14,667 bases of DNA, taken from contig JBGPHT010000186.1 of assembly GCA_041484525.1 (NCBI GenBank), forward strand, positions 1-14,667, read 5' to 3'. The position numbers and the translations under genes are program-made. Positions 5,047 through 12,666 of this stretch are shown piece by piece; the stretch's first letter is position 1; each line of letters starts with the position of its first letter. This DNA is from JBGPHT01 sp041484525 (lineage in GTDB: Bacteria; Acidobacteriota; Terriglobia; Bryobacterales; Bryobacteraceae). The notes beneath the pieces were generated by a model. The model saw nothing but the letters and a program-made list of their open reading frames with translations. It made no database searches and was not told where the DNA came from.

Positions 5047-7379
5047 AGCTGCGTACCGTCCTCAAGATCGCCGGCGCCTGCCTGCTCCTGCTGTTCGCAC
5101 TCGGACTGGTAGCGCCCTACCTCGCCGCCGATCGGTACGGCAAGCGCCTCCAGAATTCACTCGAGCGCGCGCTCGGCCGCCGCGTCGAAATCGGCACCGT
5201 GCGCTTCAGCCTTTTCAAAGGCCCCGGCTTTACCGTGGACCGCGTCACCATTTACGAAGACCCCTCCATCGGCATCGAGCCCGTCGCCTACGTGCAGGAT
5301 CCCGGCAGCATGGAAGTCGTCCCCAGCCTGTGGTCGCTCCTCGGCGGCCGTTTCGTAATCGCGTCCATCCGCCTCGACGGCGCCAGCATCAACCTCGTCA
5401 AGACCGGCGCCGCCTCCGATCCCGGCCGCTGGAATTTCGTCTCGCTCGCGAACCGCTCCCTGCTCAGCGCCGCCCCCGCCATTCAGGTGCGCAACAGCCG
5501 CATCAATTTCAAATTCGGCGACACTAAGTCCGTTTTCTACCTCACCGATACCGACCTCGACATTTCGCCGCCCGGCGTGCGCGGCGGCTGGAGCGTCTAC
5601 TGTTTCGCCAAACCCGCGCGTACCGATCGTCCCGCGCAAGGCCTCGGATCCTTCACGCTCAAGGGCCGCTGGTACGTCGCGCCCGGGCGTGCCGACCTCG
5701 ATCTCACCGTCGATCGCGCCGGCCTCGGCGAGTTGACCGCGCTCGTCAGCGGCCAGGCCGCCGGCGTCCACGGCACCATCTCGTCGCGCCTGCACCTCGC
5801 CGGTCCCATCGCCAACATCGGCATCCAGGGCCGCCTCAACATCGAGGACGTGCACCGCTGGGATCTCCTGCCGCCGCAGGGGCAGGGATGGGCGCTCGAT
5901 ATCGGCGGCCGCCTCGACCTGGTCGCCCAGCGCATCGAGATCCAATCCAACTCGCCCGGCAATTCACCGCTGCCCGTCGGTGTGCGCTTCCGCGCCGCCG
6001 ACTTCCTCACGCAGCCGCACTGGGCCGTGGCGCTCAACTGGAACCGCTTTCCCATCGAGCCGCTCATGGAGTTGGCCCGCCACATGGGCGCGCAGTTCCC
6101 CCCTAAGCTGAAGCTCACCGGCGCCATGGATGGCGCCATCGGCTATTCCGGCGAGGGCAGTTTCCAAGGCCAACTCGCGTTTCACGATGCCGCCCTCACC
6201 ATTCCCGATTCCCCCACCGTGCGCGCCGAGCAGGCCTACGTCGTGGTGGACCATGGCCACGCGCGACTCACGCCCGCGCTTGTCCACACTGCCGATCGGG
6301 ACTCCGCGCGCATCGAGGCCGACTACGCCATGGACGAGAACACGCTCGATCTCGCCATCTCCACCGACGCGTTGCAAGTGGCTTCGCTGCGCGCGCAGGT
6401 GGCTCTCGCCGCCGTGCCCTGGCTCGAGCAAGTGAAGTCCGGGCAGTTGAAAGGTCAGTTGCATTACCACCGCGAGCCCGCCGCCGCTGGATGGACCGGC
6501 CAGGTCGAACTTTCCGGTGCGCAAATCCAGGTACCCGGCCTCGCCGATCCCCTGCAACTCGAGACCGCGCGCGCCCAGATCGATCACGCGCGCCTCGTGC
6601 TCTCCGGCATGGAAGCGCAGGTGGGCCAAGTCGCGTTCACCGGTGAGTACCGTTACGAGCCCGGCGCCGCGCGCCCCCATCGCGTCAAACTGCGCGCCGA
6701 AGAAATGGACGCCGCGGACCTCGAGGCCGAGCTCATGCCCACCCTGCGCCGCAACTCCGGCCTGATCGCCCGCGCCCTCGGCCGCGTCACCGTCCCGGAC
6801 TGGCTCGAGCAGCGCGCCGTCGATGGCGCCATCGAGATCGACAGCCTGGCGATCGCCGGAACACATTTCGAAAACGTTCGCGCTCGCCTCCTATGGGACG
6901 TAGCCCGTGTGGAACTCGATGGCCTCCAGGCCAAGCTCGATCGCGCCGCCATCAGCGGCAAACTCGCCGTCAACCTCCGCGGCGCGCGCCCCGCCTACAA
7001 GCTCACCTACAAAATGAAAGGCTGGACGTGGCAGTCCGGCAAGGTCGATGCCGAAGGCACCCTCGAAACTTCTGGCGTCGGCGCCCAGCTTCTGGCGAAC
7101 CTGAATTCGGAGGGCGTCTTCACCGGCGCGTCGCTCGATTTCGGACCGCCCGCGATCTTCCGCGCCGTGTCCGGAAATTACAGCCTGGCGTGGGCCGCGC
7201 AGTCGCCGCGTTGGCGCTTCAGCGCTCTGAACCTGCGCACCGAAGACGAGACCTTCACCGGCCGCGGAGCCACCCAGGACGACGGCCGCCTCCTGATCCT
7301 ACTCACCAACGGCAGCCGCGAAATGCGCCTGAGCGGCTCGCTCGCCAAACCCAAGCTCGACGAATCCATCCGGCCCTAA
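5043..7379 (+). CDS. AsmA-family membrane-anchored protein
   Basis: A 778-residue protein with one N-terminal membrane helix (about residues 6-29) followed by a long periplasmic region rich in beta-strands. The start of the mature part (LERALGRRVEIGTVRFSLFKGPGFTVDRVTIYEDP and so on) is typical of AsmA/DUF748-like proteins. The C-terminus, with alternating glycine and hydrophobic strands near 740-778, fits AsmA_2-like ends. Family members (AsmA, YhdP, TamB-related) form elongated grooves that support lipid or outer-membrane component transport between membranes. The ATG at 5043 overlaps the upstream TGA (ATGA); the frame is open further upstream only as a shadow of the nucleotidyltransferase gene. 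Coupling with two molybdenum-cofactor genes is unexpected. The TAA at 7377-7379 overlaps the stop of the converging gene, with no terminator hairpin between them. The family is secure; the specific cargo is unknown. Confidence 0.85.
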   Translation: MKLRTVLKIAGACLLLLFALGLVAPYLAADRYGKRLQNSLERALGRRVEIGTVRFSLFKGPGFTVDRVTIYEDPSIGIEPVAYVQDPGSMEVVPSLWSLLGGRFVIASIRLDGASINLVKTGAASDPGRWNFVSLANRSLLSAAPAIQVRNSRINFKFGDTKSVFYLTDTDLDISPPGVRGGWSVYCFAKPARTDRPAQGLGSFTLKGRWYVAPGRADLDLTVDRAGLGELTALVSGQAAGVHGTISSRLHLAGPIANIGIQGRLNIEDVHRWDLLPPQGQGWALDIGGRLDLVAQRIEIQSNSPGNSPLPVGVRFRAADFLTQPHWAVALNWNRFPIEPLMELARHMGAQFPPKLKLTGAMDGAIGYSGEGSFQGQLAFHDAALTIPDSPTVRAEQAYVVVDHGHARLTPALVHTADRDSARIEADYAMDENTLDLAISTDALQVASLRAQVALAAVPWLEQVKSGQLKGQLHYHREPAAAGWTGQVELSGAQIQVPGLADPLQLETARAQIDHARLVLSGMEAQVGQVAFTGEYRYEPGAARPHRVKLRAEEMDAADLEAELMPTLRRNSGLIARALGRVTVPDWLEQRAVDGAIEIDSLAIAGTHFENVRARLLWDVARVELDGLQAKLDRAAISGKLAVNLRGARPAYKLTYKMKGWTWQSGKVDAEGTLETSGVGAQLLANLNSEGVFTGASLDFGPPAIFRAVSGNYSLAWAAQSPRWRFSALNLRTEDETFTGRGATQDDGRLLILLTNGSREMRLSGSLAKPKLDESIRP

Positions 7380-8311
7380 TTCTCCGTGGGCATCTTCTCC
7401 GCGCGATCGATCACGATCAGATCGAGCGGCGCCTTGCGCGGTTCCAGCTTGAGCCCGAGAGCTTGCACCGACGTGAGAATCGTACCGCCCGAAGGATCCG
7501 CAGCCGCTTCTGCCGGCCTGCTCGAATCGGCGCCGCCCGCAGCCGGCCCGTTCGGCACCGCCATACCTGCCGTTCTGGCCGCGCCCATCATTTCTGCCAT
7601 CGAGATCTCCAGCGCCACCTGGAAGTTTCCCTTCAACTCCGTCATGTCCACCACCGGGCGATCCACGAATCGCGACAGCGCTTCCGACAACTGCGCCATG
7701 CTCATCTTCGAAGTTTCCATGCGCATGGATTTGCCGTCGGCGCCCATCGACATCTTCGTCTGCCCGCCCTGCCCGTCCGAGACCACCGATCCCCTGGCGC
7801 TCGTCGTCAAGGTCACCTGACTGCTCCCCGTGCTGGCCGGCGCGCCTTCCGGAGCAGCCGGGTCCGGCTCCGATTCCTTCATCTTCAAACCGCCCTTGCC
7901 CACCACCAGCGCAAACACCGGCCGCTCCTTCTTGTCGCGATGGATCGTCAGCTTGAACCTCTCCGCCAGCAGTGCCTGCAGCATCTGGGGCACCTGTTCT
8001 TTGGTGCCGCCTTCCGGCAGCTTGGCCATGATGTCGAATCTCTGCGCGCTCAGCCAGCTCGGCCCCGAGACCTGGTAGGACTTCACGTCGTACGCCTTGC
8101 AGACCAAGTCCATCAGGGACAGCATCCCGATATCGACCCGCGCCGCGTCGATCTTCATGCCCGCGTGTATTTTCCCCGCTGCGACCATAGCCGGCGTGAC
8201 CGGCTCCGACGGTTTGATGGATGCGACTTCGAATGCCGGCGCCTGTCCGAACAAAGCGCCCGCGGCCAAAGCCATGCCGACGCCGATTGCTGAAAGAGAA
8301 CATTTCGACAT
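7376..8311 (-). CDS. TIGR03435-family secreted protein of unknown function
   Basis: A 311-residue protein of the soil-acidobacterial TIGR03435 family, which occurs in many paralogues in Solibacter-type genomes and has no known biochemical role. The N-terminus (residues 1-25) is a signal peptide ending near FGQAPA. FEVASIKPS (27-35) is the family start. The core follows: LSLMDLVCKAYDVKSYQVSGPSWLS, RFDIMAKLPEGG, VPQMLQALLAERFKLTIHRDKKERPVFALVVGKGGLKM. The terminal part has RFVDRPVVDMTELKGNF and LGLKLEPRKAPLDLIVIDRAEKMPTEN. Between residues 185 and 206 sit three Met-x-Met pairs (187/189, 196/198, 203/205). The ATG at 8311 is set by a strong AAGGAGGT 5 nt upstream. Its stop overlaps the asmA-like stop tail to tail. 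Family assignment is strong; it is probably periplasmic or envelope-associated. Confidence 0.92.
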   Translation of the reverse strand: MSKCSLSAIGVGMALAAGALFGQAPAFEVASIKPSEPVTPAMVAAGKIHAGMKIDAARVDIGMLSLMDLVCKAYDVKSYQVSGPSWLSAQRFDIMAKLPEGGTKEQVPQMLQALLAERFKLTIHRDKKERPVFALVVGKGGLKMKESEPDPAAPEGAPASTGSSQVTLTTSARGSVVSDGQGGQTKMSMGADGKSMRMETSKMSMAQLSEALSRFVDRPVVDMTELKGNFQVALEISMAEMMGAARTAGMAVPNGPAAGGADSSRPAEAAADPSGGTILTSVQALGLKLEPRKAPLDLIVIDRAEKMPTEN

Positions 8312-8316
8312 GATCG

Positions 8317-8339
8317 ACCTCCTTATAGTGTTAATGATA
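8317..8339 (-). promoter_or_regulatory. Strong ribosome binding site and possible -10 of the TIGR03435 gene
   Basis: On the minus strand, AAGGAGGT (8324-8317) lies 5 nt before the ATG at 8311. It is the strongest Shine-Dalgarno sequence in the window. TATCAT (8339-8334) is a plausible -10, with a 19-bp spacer to TTGGCG, a weak -35. Transcription would start near 8327. Another reading uses TATAAG (8328-8323). The promoter would lie between the gene and the REP-like repeat. Confidence 0.45.
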
Positions 8340-8377
8340 CCCGCATCGTTAGACCCCGCGCCAATACTGGTCGGGTC

Positions 8378-8475
8378 GGAAAACCGGGGACAGGCTTCGA
8401 AACTTCCGCGCCGTCAAGCCTCAAGAACCAGAGCATGGTCCGCGTCGGAATTTCGTTGCCTGTCCCCGTTTTTCC
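8378..8475. repeat. REP/MITE-like 98-bp imperfect hairpin with GGGGACAGGC-type arms
   Basis: The outer arms 8378-8395 and 8458-8475 are inverted copies matching at 17 of 18 positions, with core GGGGACAGGC / GCCTGTCCCC. Pairing resumes inside at 8398-8402 with 8451-8455 (CGAAA/TTTCG) and at 8404-8408 with 8446-8450 (TTCCG/CGGAA). The whole intergenic element can therefore fold into one long hairpin. It sits between the VOC stop and the promoter region of the TIGR03435 gene, as REP-type elements usually do. No transposase is nearby, so mobilisation by a RAYT-like enzyme is only inference. It has no T-tract after the stem in either direction that would make it a classical terminator. Confidence 0.7.
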
Positions 8476-8486
8476 AGCGCACCCGC

Positions 8487-8930
8487 TCACCCCTTGACTT
8501 CAGAAAGCTTCATATCCTCCTGCGTATCCGTTGGACTCTCGAAGTACAATCGGTACCCGTCCGGATCAGAAAGCCCCGTGACCCACATTGAATTCCCCAC
8601 CTGCGGCTCCGACGCCTCGATCCCGCGAGCCCTCACTTCGTGGTAAATACCCACGGCGTCTTCGCAAATAAAGTAGAGTGATACGCCCTCGCCGGCCTTC
8701 CCTGCTGGCACCCGCGAATCGTGTCCCTCCTTAGGGAATTCCTGCAGCATCAGCGCTGCCCCGCCCAGCGCCAGCCGGCACCAGCGCACCTTTCCGTCGA
8801 CAACCCACTTGTTCTGCATCGTGAGCCCAAGCCCATCCACGTAGTAGCCAACCGGCCGCTCCATGCTGGACACATGCAAAAAAGGAACCACTTCCGTGAC
8901 GTTTCCATCGGCCTTCGAACCAACACTCAT
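8487..8930 (-). CDS. VOC-superfamily (glyoxalase/bleomycin-resistance fold) protein
   Basis: A 147-residue single-chain vicinal-oxygen-chelate protein with two beta-alpha-beta-beta-beta units. Unit one runs from VVPFLHVSSMERPVGYYVDGLGL (about 14-36) to LALGGAALMLQEF. Unit two runs from GVSLYFICEDAVGIYHEVRARGI (about 82-104) to GLSDPDGYRLYFESPTD. The final G-x-x-D-P-D-G-Y-x-L-x-F-x-S is the usual VOC ending. Candidate metal ligands are His19 and the Glu of YFES, but a full set cannot be confirmed, so it may be a binding protein rather than an enzyme. The ATG at 8930 overlaps the stop of the upstream ankyrin gene (ATGA), indicating coupled translation. If the ankyrin gene is broken, this coupling should be weakened. 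The fold is secure; the substrate is unknown. Confidence 0.87.
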   Translation of the reverse strand: MSVGSKADGNVTEVVPFLHVSSMERPVGYYVDGLGLTMQNKWVVDGKVRWCRLALGGAALMLQEFPKEGHDSRVPAGKAGEGVSLYFICEDAVGIYHEVRARGIEASEPQVGNSMWVTGLSDPDGYRLYFESPTDTQEDMKLSEVKG

Positions 8931-9904
8931 AGTGCCCCCTGCGCGCGAAGGTACTTCTCAATCTCGGTTTGGCCCACATACTTCGCCCAGCCCAGCGGCG
9001 TACTTTGATGGACCGTGTCTTTGATGTCCAATCTCGCTCCCCGCTCCACTAACAAACTGACCGCCGCCTCATGGCCGCCTAGAACGGCCTGATGCAGCGG
9101 CGTCGAGAAGGAATGGTTTCCGTCAGGGTTGTATCGGCTTGGGTCTTCGCCCGCATCGAGAAGTAGCCTTACGATCTCCACATGCCCGTGTTGCGCCGCC
9201 ACTGCCGGCGCGCGATGCCGGCTTTCAGGATCGGCCGCCGCAGTGATGTTATCCACTCGAGCGCCGTCATCAGCGGCGATCCCCATTTTGCCGAGCCGCG
9301 CGCTTCCACCGCTGCGCCAAAATCCACCAGCGTTTCGACCAGCGCCACCTGCACTCCCGCCTTCGCCGGATGACAGCTCGACACCAACATGCTCATCGTC
9401 GTGTAATATCCGCCGTACATGTCAGCCAGCGCGTCAACTTCGGCGCCGCCCTGGAGCAAGGCAGTCGCAATTTCAACCGCGTTCTTCGGAGTCTTCTGGC
9501 GATAACCCTCGACGCCGTTGGCCGCGACGTAATGAAGAAGCGTCGTGCGATGCACCGGCGGATCATAGTGCGTGATCCTCGTCGAACGCGCTCGCACCAG
9601 TTCCGGATTTCCACGCAGCCAGCTCGCCTGTGACGACAGCTTCCACCGCCGCCCAACTTTGGAAGCTATACCAGCGCGCGAGAGCCAGTTGCGCATCCGC
9701 GAGTTCAAGCCCCGCGCTTTGAATTTCGGAATCCGGCAAGTTCTTTGGCAGCCAGAGGATTTCAGAGTCCAGAAAACGCGGATGGTTCTGGTGAAACACC
9801 CGGATCGCCTCCGTATCCCCCGATCCATGACCATCGAGCAGTTCCTCCGCCTGTTTCTGGTATTCCTCCAGGTTGGAAAGAAATGATAGTGGCTTGAGAT
9901 CCAT
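8927..9904 (-). pseudogene. Ankyrin-repeat protein gene, split across reading frames (probable pseudogene)
   Basis: Three consecutive stretches look like parts of one ankyrin-repeat protein. Segment one (9904 to about 9620) starts MDLKPLSFLSNLEEYQKQAEELL and continues through DGHGSGD...ARWYSFQSWAAVEAVVTGELAA. Segment two, one base out of frame (about 9620-9262), reads NPELVRARSTR...TLLHYVAANGVEG...ATALLQGGAEVDALADMYGG...GSPLMTAL. Segment three (about 9265-8927), back in the first frame, carries GHVEIVRLLLDAGEDP...STPLHQAVLGGHEAAVSLLVERGARLD...YLRAQGAL. Within segments no stop interrupts the sense. The start at 9904 has AAGAAGG (9917-9911) 6 nt upstream. The TGA overlaps the VOC start. Two frame changes would prevent a full-length product. 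Sequencing or assembly error is the main alternative. The original protein was probably a cytoplasmic ankyrin protein of unknown partner. Confidence 0.75.
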
Positions 9905-9927
9905 TGCGAACCTTCTTGCGCGAGGTT

Positions 9928-9956
9928 ACCACGCGAGTGGATTCCAACCACGTGAG
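9928..9956. repeat. Paired 10-bp direct repeat in the divergent ankyrin/kinase intergenic region
   Basis: ACCACGCGAG (9928-9937) and ACCACGTGAG (9947-9956) differ at one base and start 19 bp apart, about two helical turns. They lie upstream of both the ankyrin gene and the kinase gene, so they could be an operator for a dimeric regulator. No regulator is identified. Confidence 0.35.
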
Positions 9957-9996
9957 CCAACGCCCACACTCGAAGTAATCGCCCCCTGGAATAGAG

Positions 9997-10002
9997 TAGA
10001 AT
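9997..10002 (+). promoter_or_regulatory. -10 box of the kinase gene
   Basis: TAGAAT (one mismatch from TATAAT) ends 12 nt before the kinase ATG at 10015. Transcription would start near 10009, leaving a leader of about six bases without a Shine-Dalgarno sequence. No clear -35 is visible. Confidence 0.45.
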
Positions 10003-10014
10003 CGGGAACGCTCC

Positions 10015-12666
10015 ATGCCCCTCTCTGCCGGCGCCACTCTCGGGCCTTATGAAATCGTCGCCCCCATCGGCGTGGGCGGCATGGGCGAGGTGTACCGCGC
10101 CCGCGACAAGCGACTCGGCCGCGAGGTCGCAATCAAAATCCTGCACGAGGCATTCGCGCGCGACGCCGGCCGCCTCGCCCGCTTCGACCGCGAGGCGCGC
10201 GCTGTTTCGAGCCTGAACCATCCCCACATCTGCATTCTCCACGACATCGGCCATCACAACGGCATCGACTTTCTGGTGCTCGAGTACATCGAAGGCGAGA
10301 CGCTGCACTCTCGCCTTTCCAAAGGCCCGCTGCCGTTGGAACAGGCGCTGCACTACGCCATCGAGGTCGCCGGCGCCCTGGCCACCGCCCATCGGCACGG
10401 TGTGAATCATCGCGACCTGAAGCCCGCCAACATCATGCTGACCAGATCCGGGACCAAGCTGCTTGACTTCGGATTGGCCCGGCTGCAAGCGTCGGGATCA
10501 AGTCAGGCCCAGGCGGCGGCCTCGGCGATGGCGACGGTATCGGAAGAGCTCACGCAAAAGGGAACCATCATCGGCACCTTCCAGTACATGGCCCCCGAAC
10601 AACTGGAGGCCAAGGAGACCGACGCCCGCACCGACATCTTCGCCTTCGGGTTAGTCCTCTACGAGATGTTGACCGGCCGCAAGCCGTTCGAAGGCAAGAG
10701 CCAGGCCGGCTTGATCGGCGCCATTTTGCACACAGACCCGCCGCCGATCTCCTCCCTGCAACCGCTGATTCCCGCCATCCTCGATCGCGTTGTCAGCAAG
10801 TGCCTGGCTAAAGATCCCGATGAGCGGTGGCAGAATGCGCAGGACCTCGCCAGCGAGCTGAAATGGATCGCCGAAGGCGGCACGGCGCCCAGCGGCTCCG
10901 TCGTACTCCCACCCTCTCGCCCATTCGCTTGGATCGCCGTCGCCGCCGCATCCACCCTTGCCGCCATTGCTCTGGCCGTGCTGCTGGGCGTGACTCACTT
11001 CCGCCCCGCGCCGCCTGCGCACGTGGTAAGGTCCTCACTCCTGCCACCGCCCAACTTGTCTTTCGTGCCCTACAACTTCGCTGTCTCCCCGGATGGCACT
11101 CGGCTCGCCTTCGTCGCGGTGGGCCCGGACGGCAAGAGCGCGCTATGGGTCCGCGCGTTCTCCTCCCCCGTCGGGCAGCAGCTCACGGGCGGTGAAAACG
11201 CGATGTTCCCCTTCTGGTCGTCCGACAGCCATCGCATCGGCTTCTTCGCCGATGGCAAGTTGAAGACCGCGGACGTCGGAGGCAGCGCGGTGCAGATTCT
11301 TGCCCAGGTCCAGTTAGGTCTCGGGGGTACGTGGAACCGCGATGGCGCCATCGTCTTCGCTCCCTCTCCCAGCGGTTCGCTATATCGCATCCCGGCCGCC
11401 GGAGGTACTCCCGCGGCTGCGACCAAGCTCTCCAGCCCGAGCAGCGCCCAGGCACATCGCTGGCCGGCGTTCCTCCCCGATGGCAAACACTTCCTTTACT
11501 TCGTCGATTGGAGCGGTCCCGCCGATAAGCCGGGCGACGGCGTTAACCTGGGTTCGCTCGACTCCGTGGAGCCCAAGCAGTTTTCCGCCGAACTGAGGGG
11601 AAATGTGGCGTTTGCTTCCGGTAACCTGCTCTACGTCCGCGACCGCAGTCTGCTGGCGCAATCTTTCGACTTCGCCCGGCTTGAGACCGTTGGACCCGTC
11701 GTGCCGATCGTCGAGCAGGAATTGGATAAGGATACGGCCTTCCTGCAGTCGGGGTTTTCGGCCTCCGAAAACGGTGTGTTGGTCTTCCACTCGGCGGCCG
11801 ATGCGCCGTCGCGTTTGGTGTGGTTCGACTCGAGCGGAAAGGAGTTGGGACAAATCTCCGAGGCCGGCTACAAGGACCCGAATATCTCTCCCGACGGCCG
11901 CTTTCTGGCGGTCTCCTCGGACGACGAGCGTAACGGCAAACACTTCATCCGTGTCCACGACCTCGAGCGCGGCATCAGCACTCGCCTCACCGAAGGAGGA
12001 TACGACGAATTTCCCACGTGGTCGCGCGACAGCCGGCGCATCACCTACCTTACCGGCGCGGCCTCCGGCAATACCATCTCGATCGACGAAATCCCGGCCG
12101 ACGGCTCCGGCCCACCGCAGATTCTGCTGAAGGGCGCCATGATGATACCGAACAGCCGGTCAGCGGATGGCCGTCTGGCGTTCATGGATTTCGGGAACGG
12201 CCCCGCACACCTGGCGGTCTCCTCCACCACCAGCCCGCAGCCCAAAACCTTTGGCGCTGTCCCCGCACCCGAAGCCCAGTTCTCCCCCGACGGCAAATGG
12301 ATTGCACACCAAACGATGGGAGGACGGTTCGGCGGCGACATCACCGTTGAGCCCTTCCCGGGTCCGGGCGCGCGCATCCAGATCTCCAACGCCGGCGGCG
12401 CCCAGCCCCGCTGGAGCCATGACGGCAGGCGGGTCTTCTACATACAGGCCGACAAGAAGTTGATGGAAGCGAGCTTCAACCCGCAGACAGGGTCCGCCGG
12501 CGCCCCACGCGTGCTTTTCCAGACCCGAATCGTCGCCTCCAACTTCGTCCTCTTCCAATACGATGTCGCCCCTGACGGCCGCTTCCTCATCAATTCACTC
12601 CCGTCCACTTCCTCCTCTCCCCTCACCCTGCTTACCGGCTGGACCGCCCTTCTGAATGGTCGCTGA
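10015..12666 (+). CDS. Membrane Ser/Thr protein kinase with C-terminal PD40/WD40-like beta-propeller
   Basis: An 883-residue PknB-type receptor kinase. The N-terminal kinase domain (about 11-286) is complete: glycine loop IGVGGMGEVY (18-27), Lys41, Glu60, HRDLKPAN (132-139), DFG (151-153), APE (193-195), DIFAFG (207-212) and Arg271. It should be catalytically active. A membrane helix (about 304-325) separates it from an extracytoplasmic region with TolB/PD40-like strands: VSPDGTRLAFVA, FWSSDSHRIGFFADG, FLPDGKHFLYF, ISPDGRFLAVSSDDE, WSRDSRRITYL, FSPDGKWIAH and WSHDGRRVFYI. A propeller fold with a last blade near 850-883 is likely. The architecture is common in acidobacteria; ligand and phosphorylation targets are unknown. 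It is divergent from the ankyrin-VOC genes across 110 bp. The ATG start puts GATLGPYEIV right at the N-terminus, as usual. Confidence 0.93.
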   Translation: MPLSAGATLGPYEIVAPIGVGGMGEVYRARDKRLGREVAIKILHEAFARDAGRLARFDREARAVSSLNHPHICILHDIGHHNGIDFLVLEYIEGETLHSRLSKGPLPLEQALHYAIEVAGALATAHRHGVNHRDLKPANIMLTRSGTKLLDFGLARLQASGSSQAQAAASAMATVSEELTQKGTIIGTFQYMAPEQLEAKETDARTDIFAFGLVLYEMLTGRKPFEGKSQAGLIGAILHTDPPPISSLQPLIPAILDRVVSKCLAKDPDERWQNAQDLASELKWIAEGGTAPSGSVVLPPSRPFAWIAVAAASTLAAIALAVLLGVTHFRPAPPAHVVRSSLLPPPNLSFVPYNFAVSPDGTRLAFVAVGPDGKSALWVRAFSSPVGQQLTGGENAMFPFWSSDSHRIGFFADGKLKTADVGGSAVQILAQVQLGLGGTWNRDGAIVFAPSPSGSLYRIPAAGGTPAAATKLSSPSSAQAHRWPAFLPDGKHFLYFVDWSGPADKPGDGVNLGSLDSVEPKQFSAELRGNVAFASGNLLYVRDRSLLAQSFDFARLETVGPVVPIVEQELDKDTAFLQSGFSASENGVLVFHSAADAPSRLVWFDSSGKELGQISEAGYKDPNISPDGRFLAVSSDDERNGKHFIRVHDLERGISTRLTEGGYDEFPTWSRDSRRITYLTGAASGNTISIDEIPADGSGPPQILLKGAMMIPNSRSADGRLAFMDFGNGPAHLAVSSTTSPQPKTFGAVPAPEAQFSPDGKWIAHQTMGGRFGGDITVEPFPGPGARIQISNAGGAQPRWSHDGRRVFYIQADKKLMEASFNPQTGSAGAPRVLFQTRIVASNFVLFQYDVAPDGRFLINSLPSTSSSPLTLLTGWTALLNGR

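Noticed and set aside
9255..9630. Programmed ribosomal frameshifting in the ankyrin gene
   Set aside because: No slippery heptamer or stimulatory structure is visible at the junctions, and two opposite programmed shifts in one gene would be very unusual. Deletions or sequencing errors explain it better.
9169..10488. A 439-codon minus-strand frame spanning the kinase start and the ankyrin region
   Set aside because: Only its downstream part, inside the ankyrin gene, makes sense. The first half is antisense to the kinase domain and is not an independent protein.
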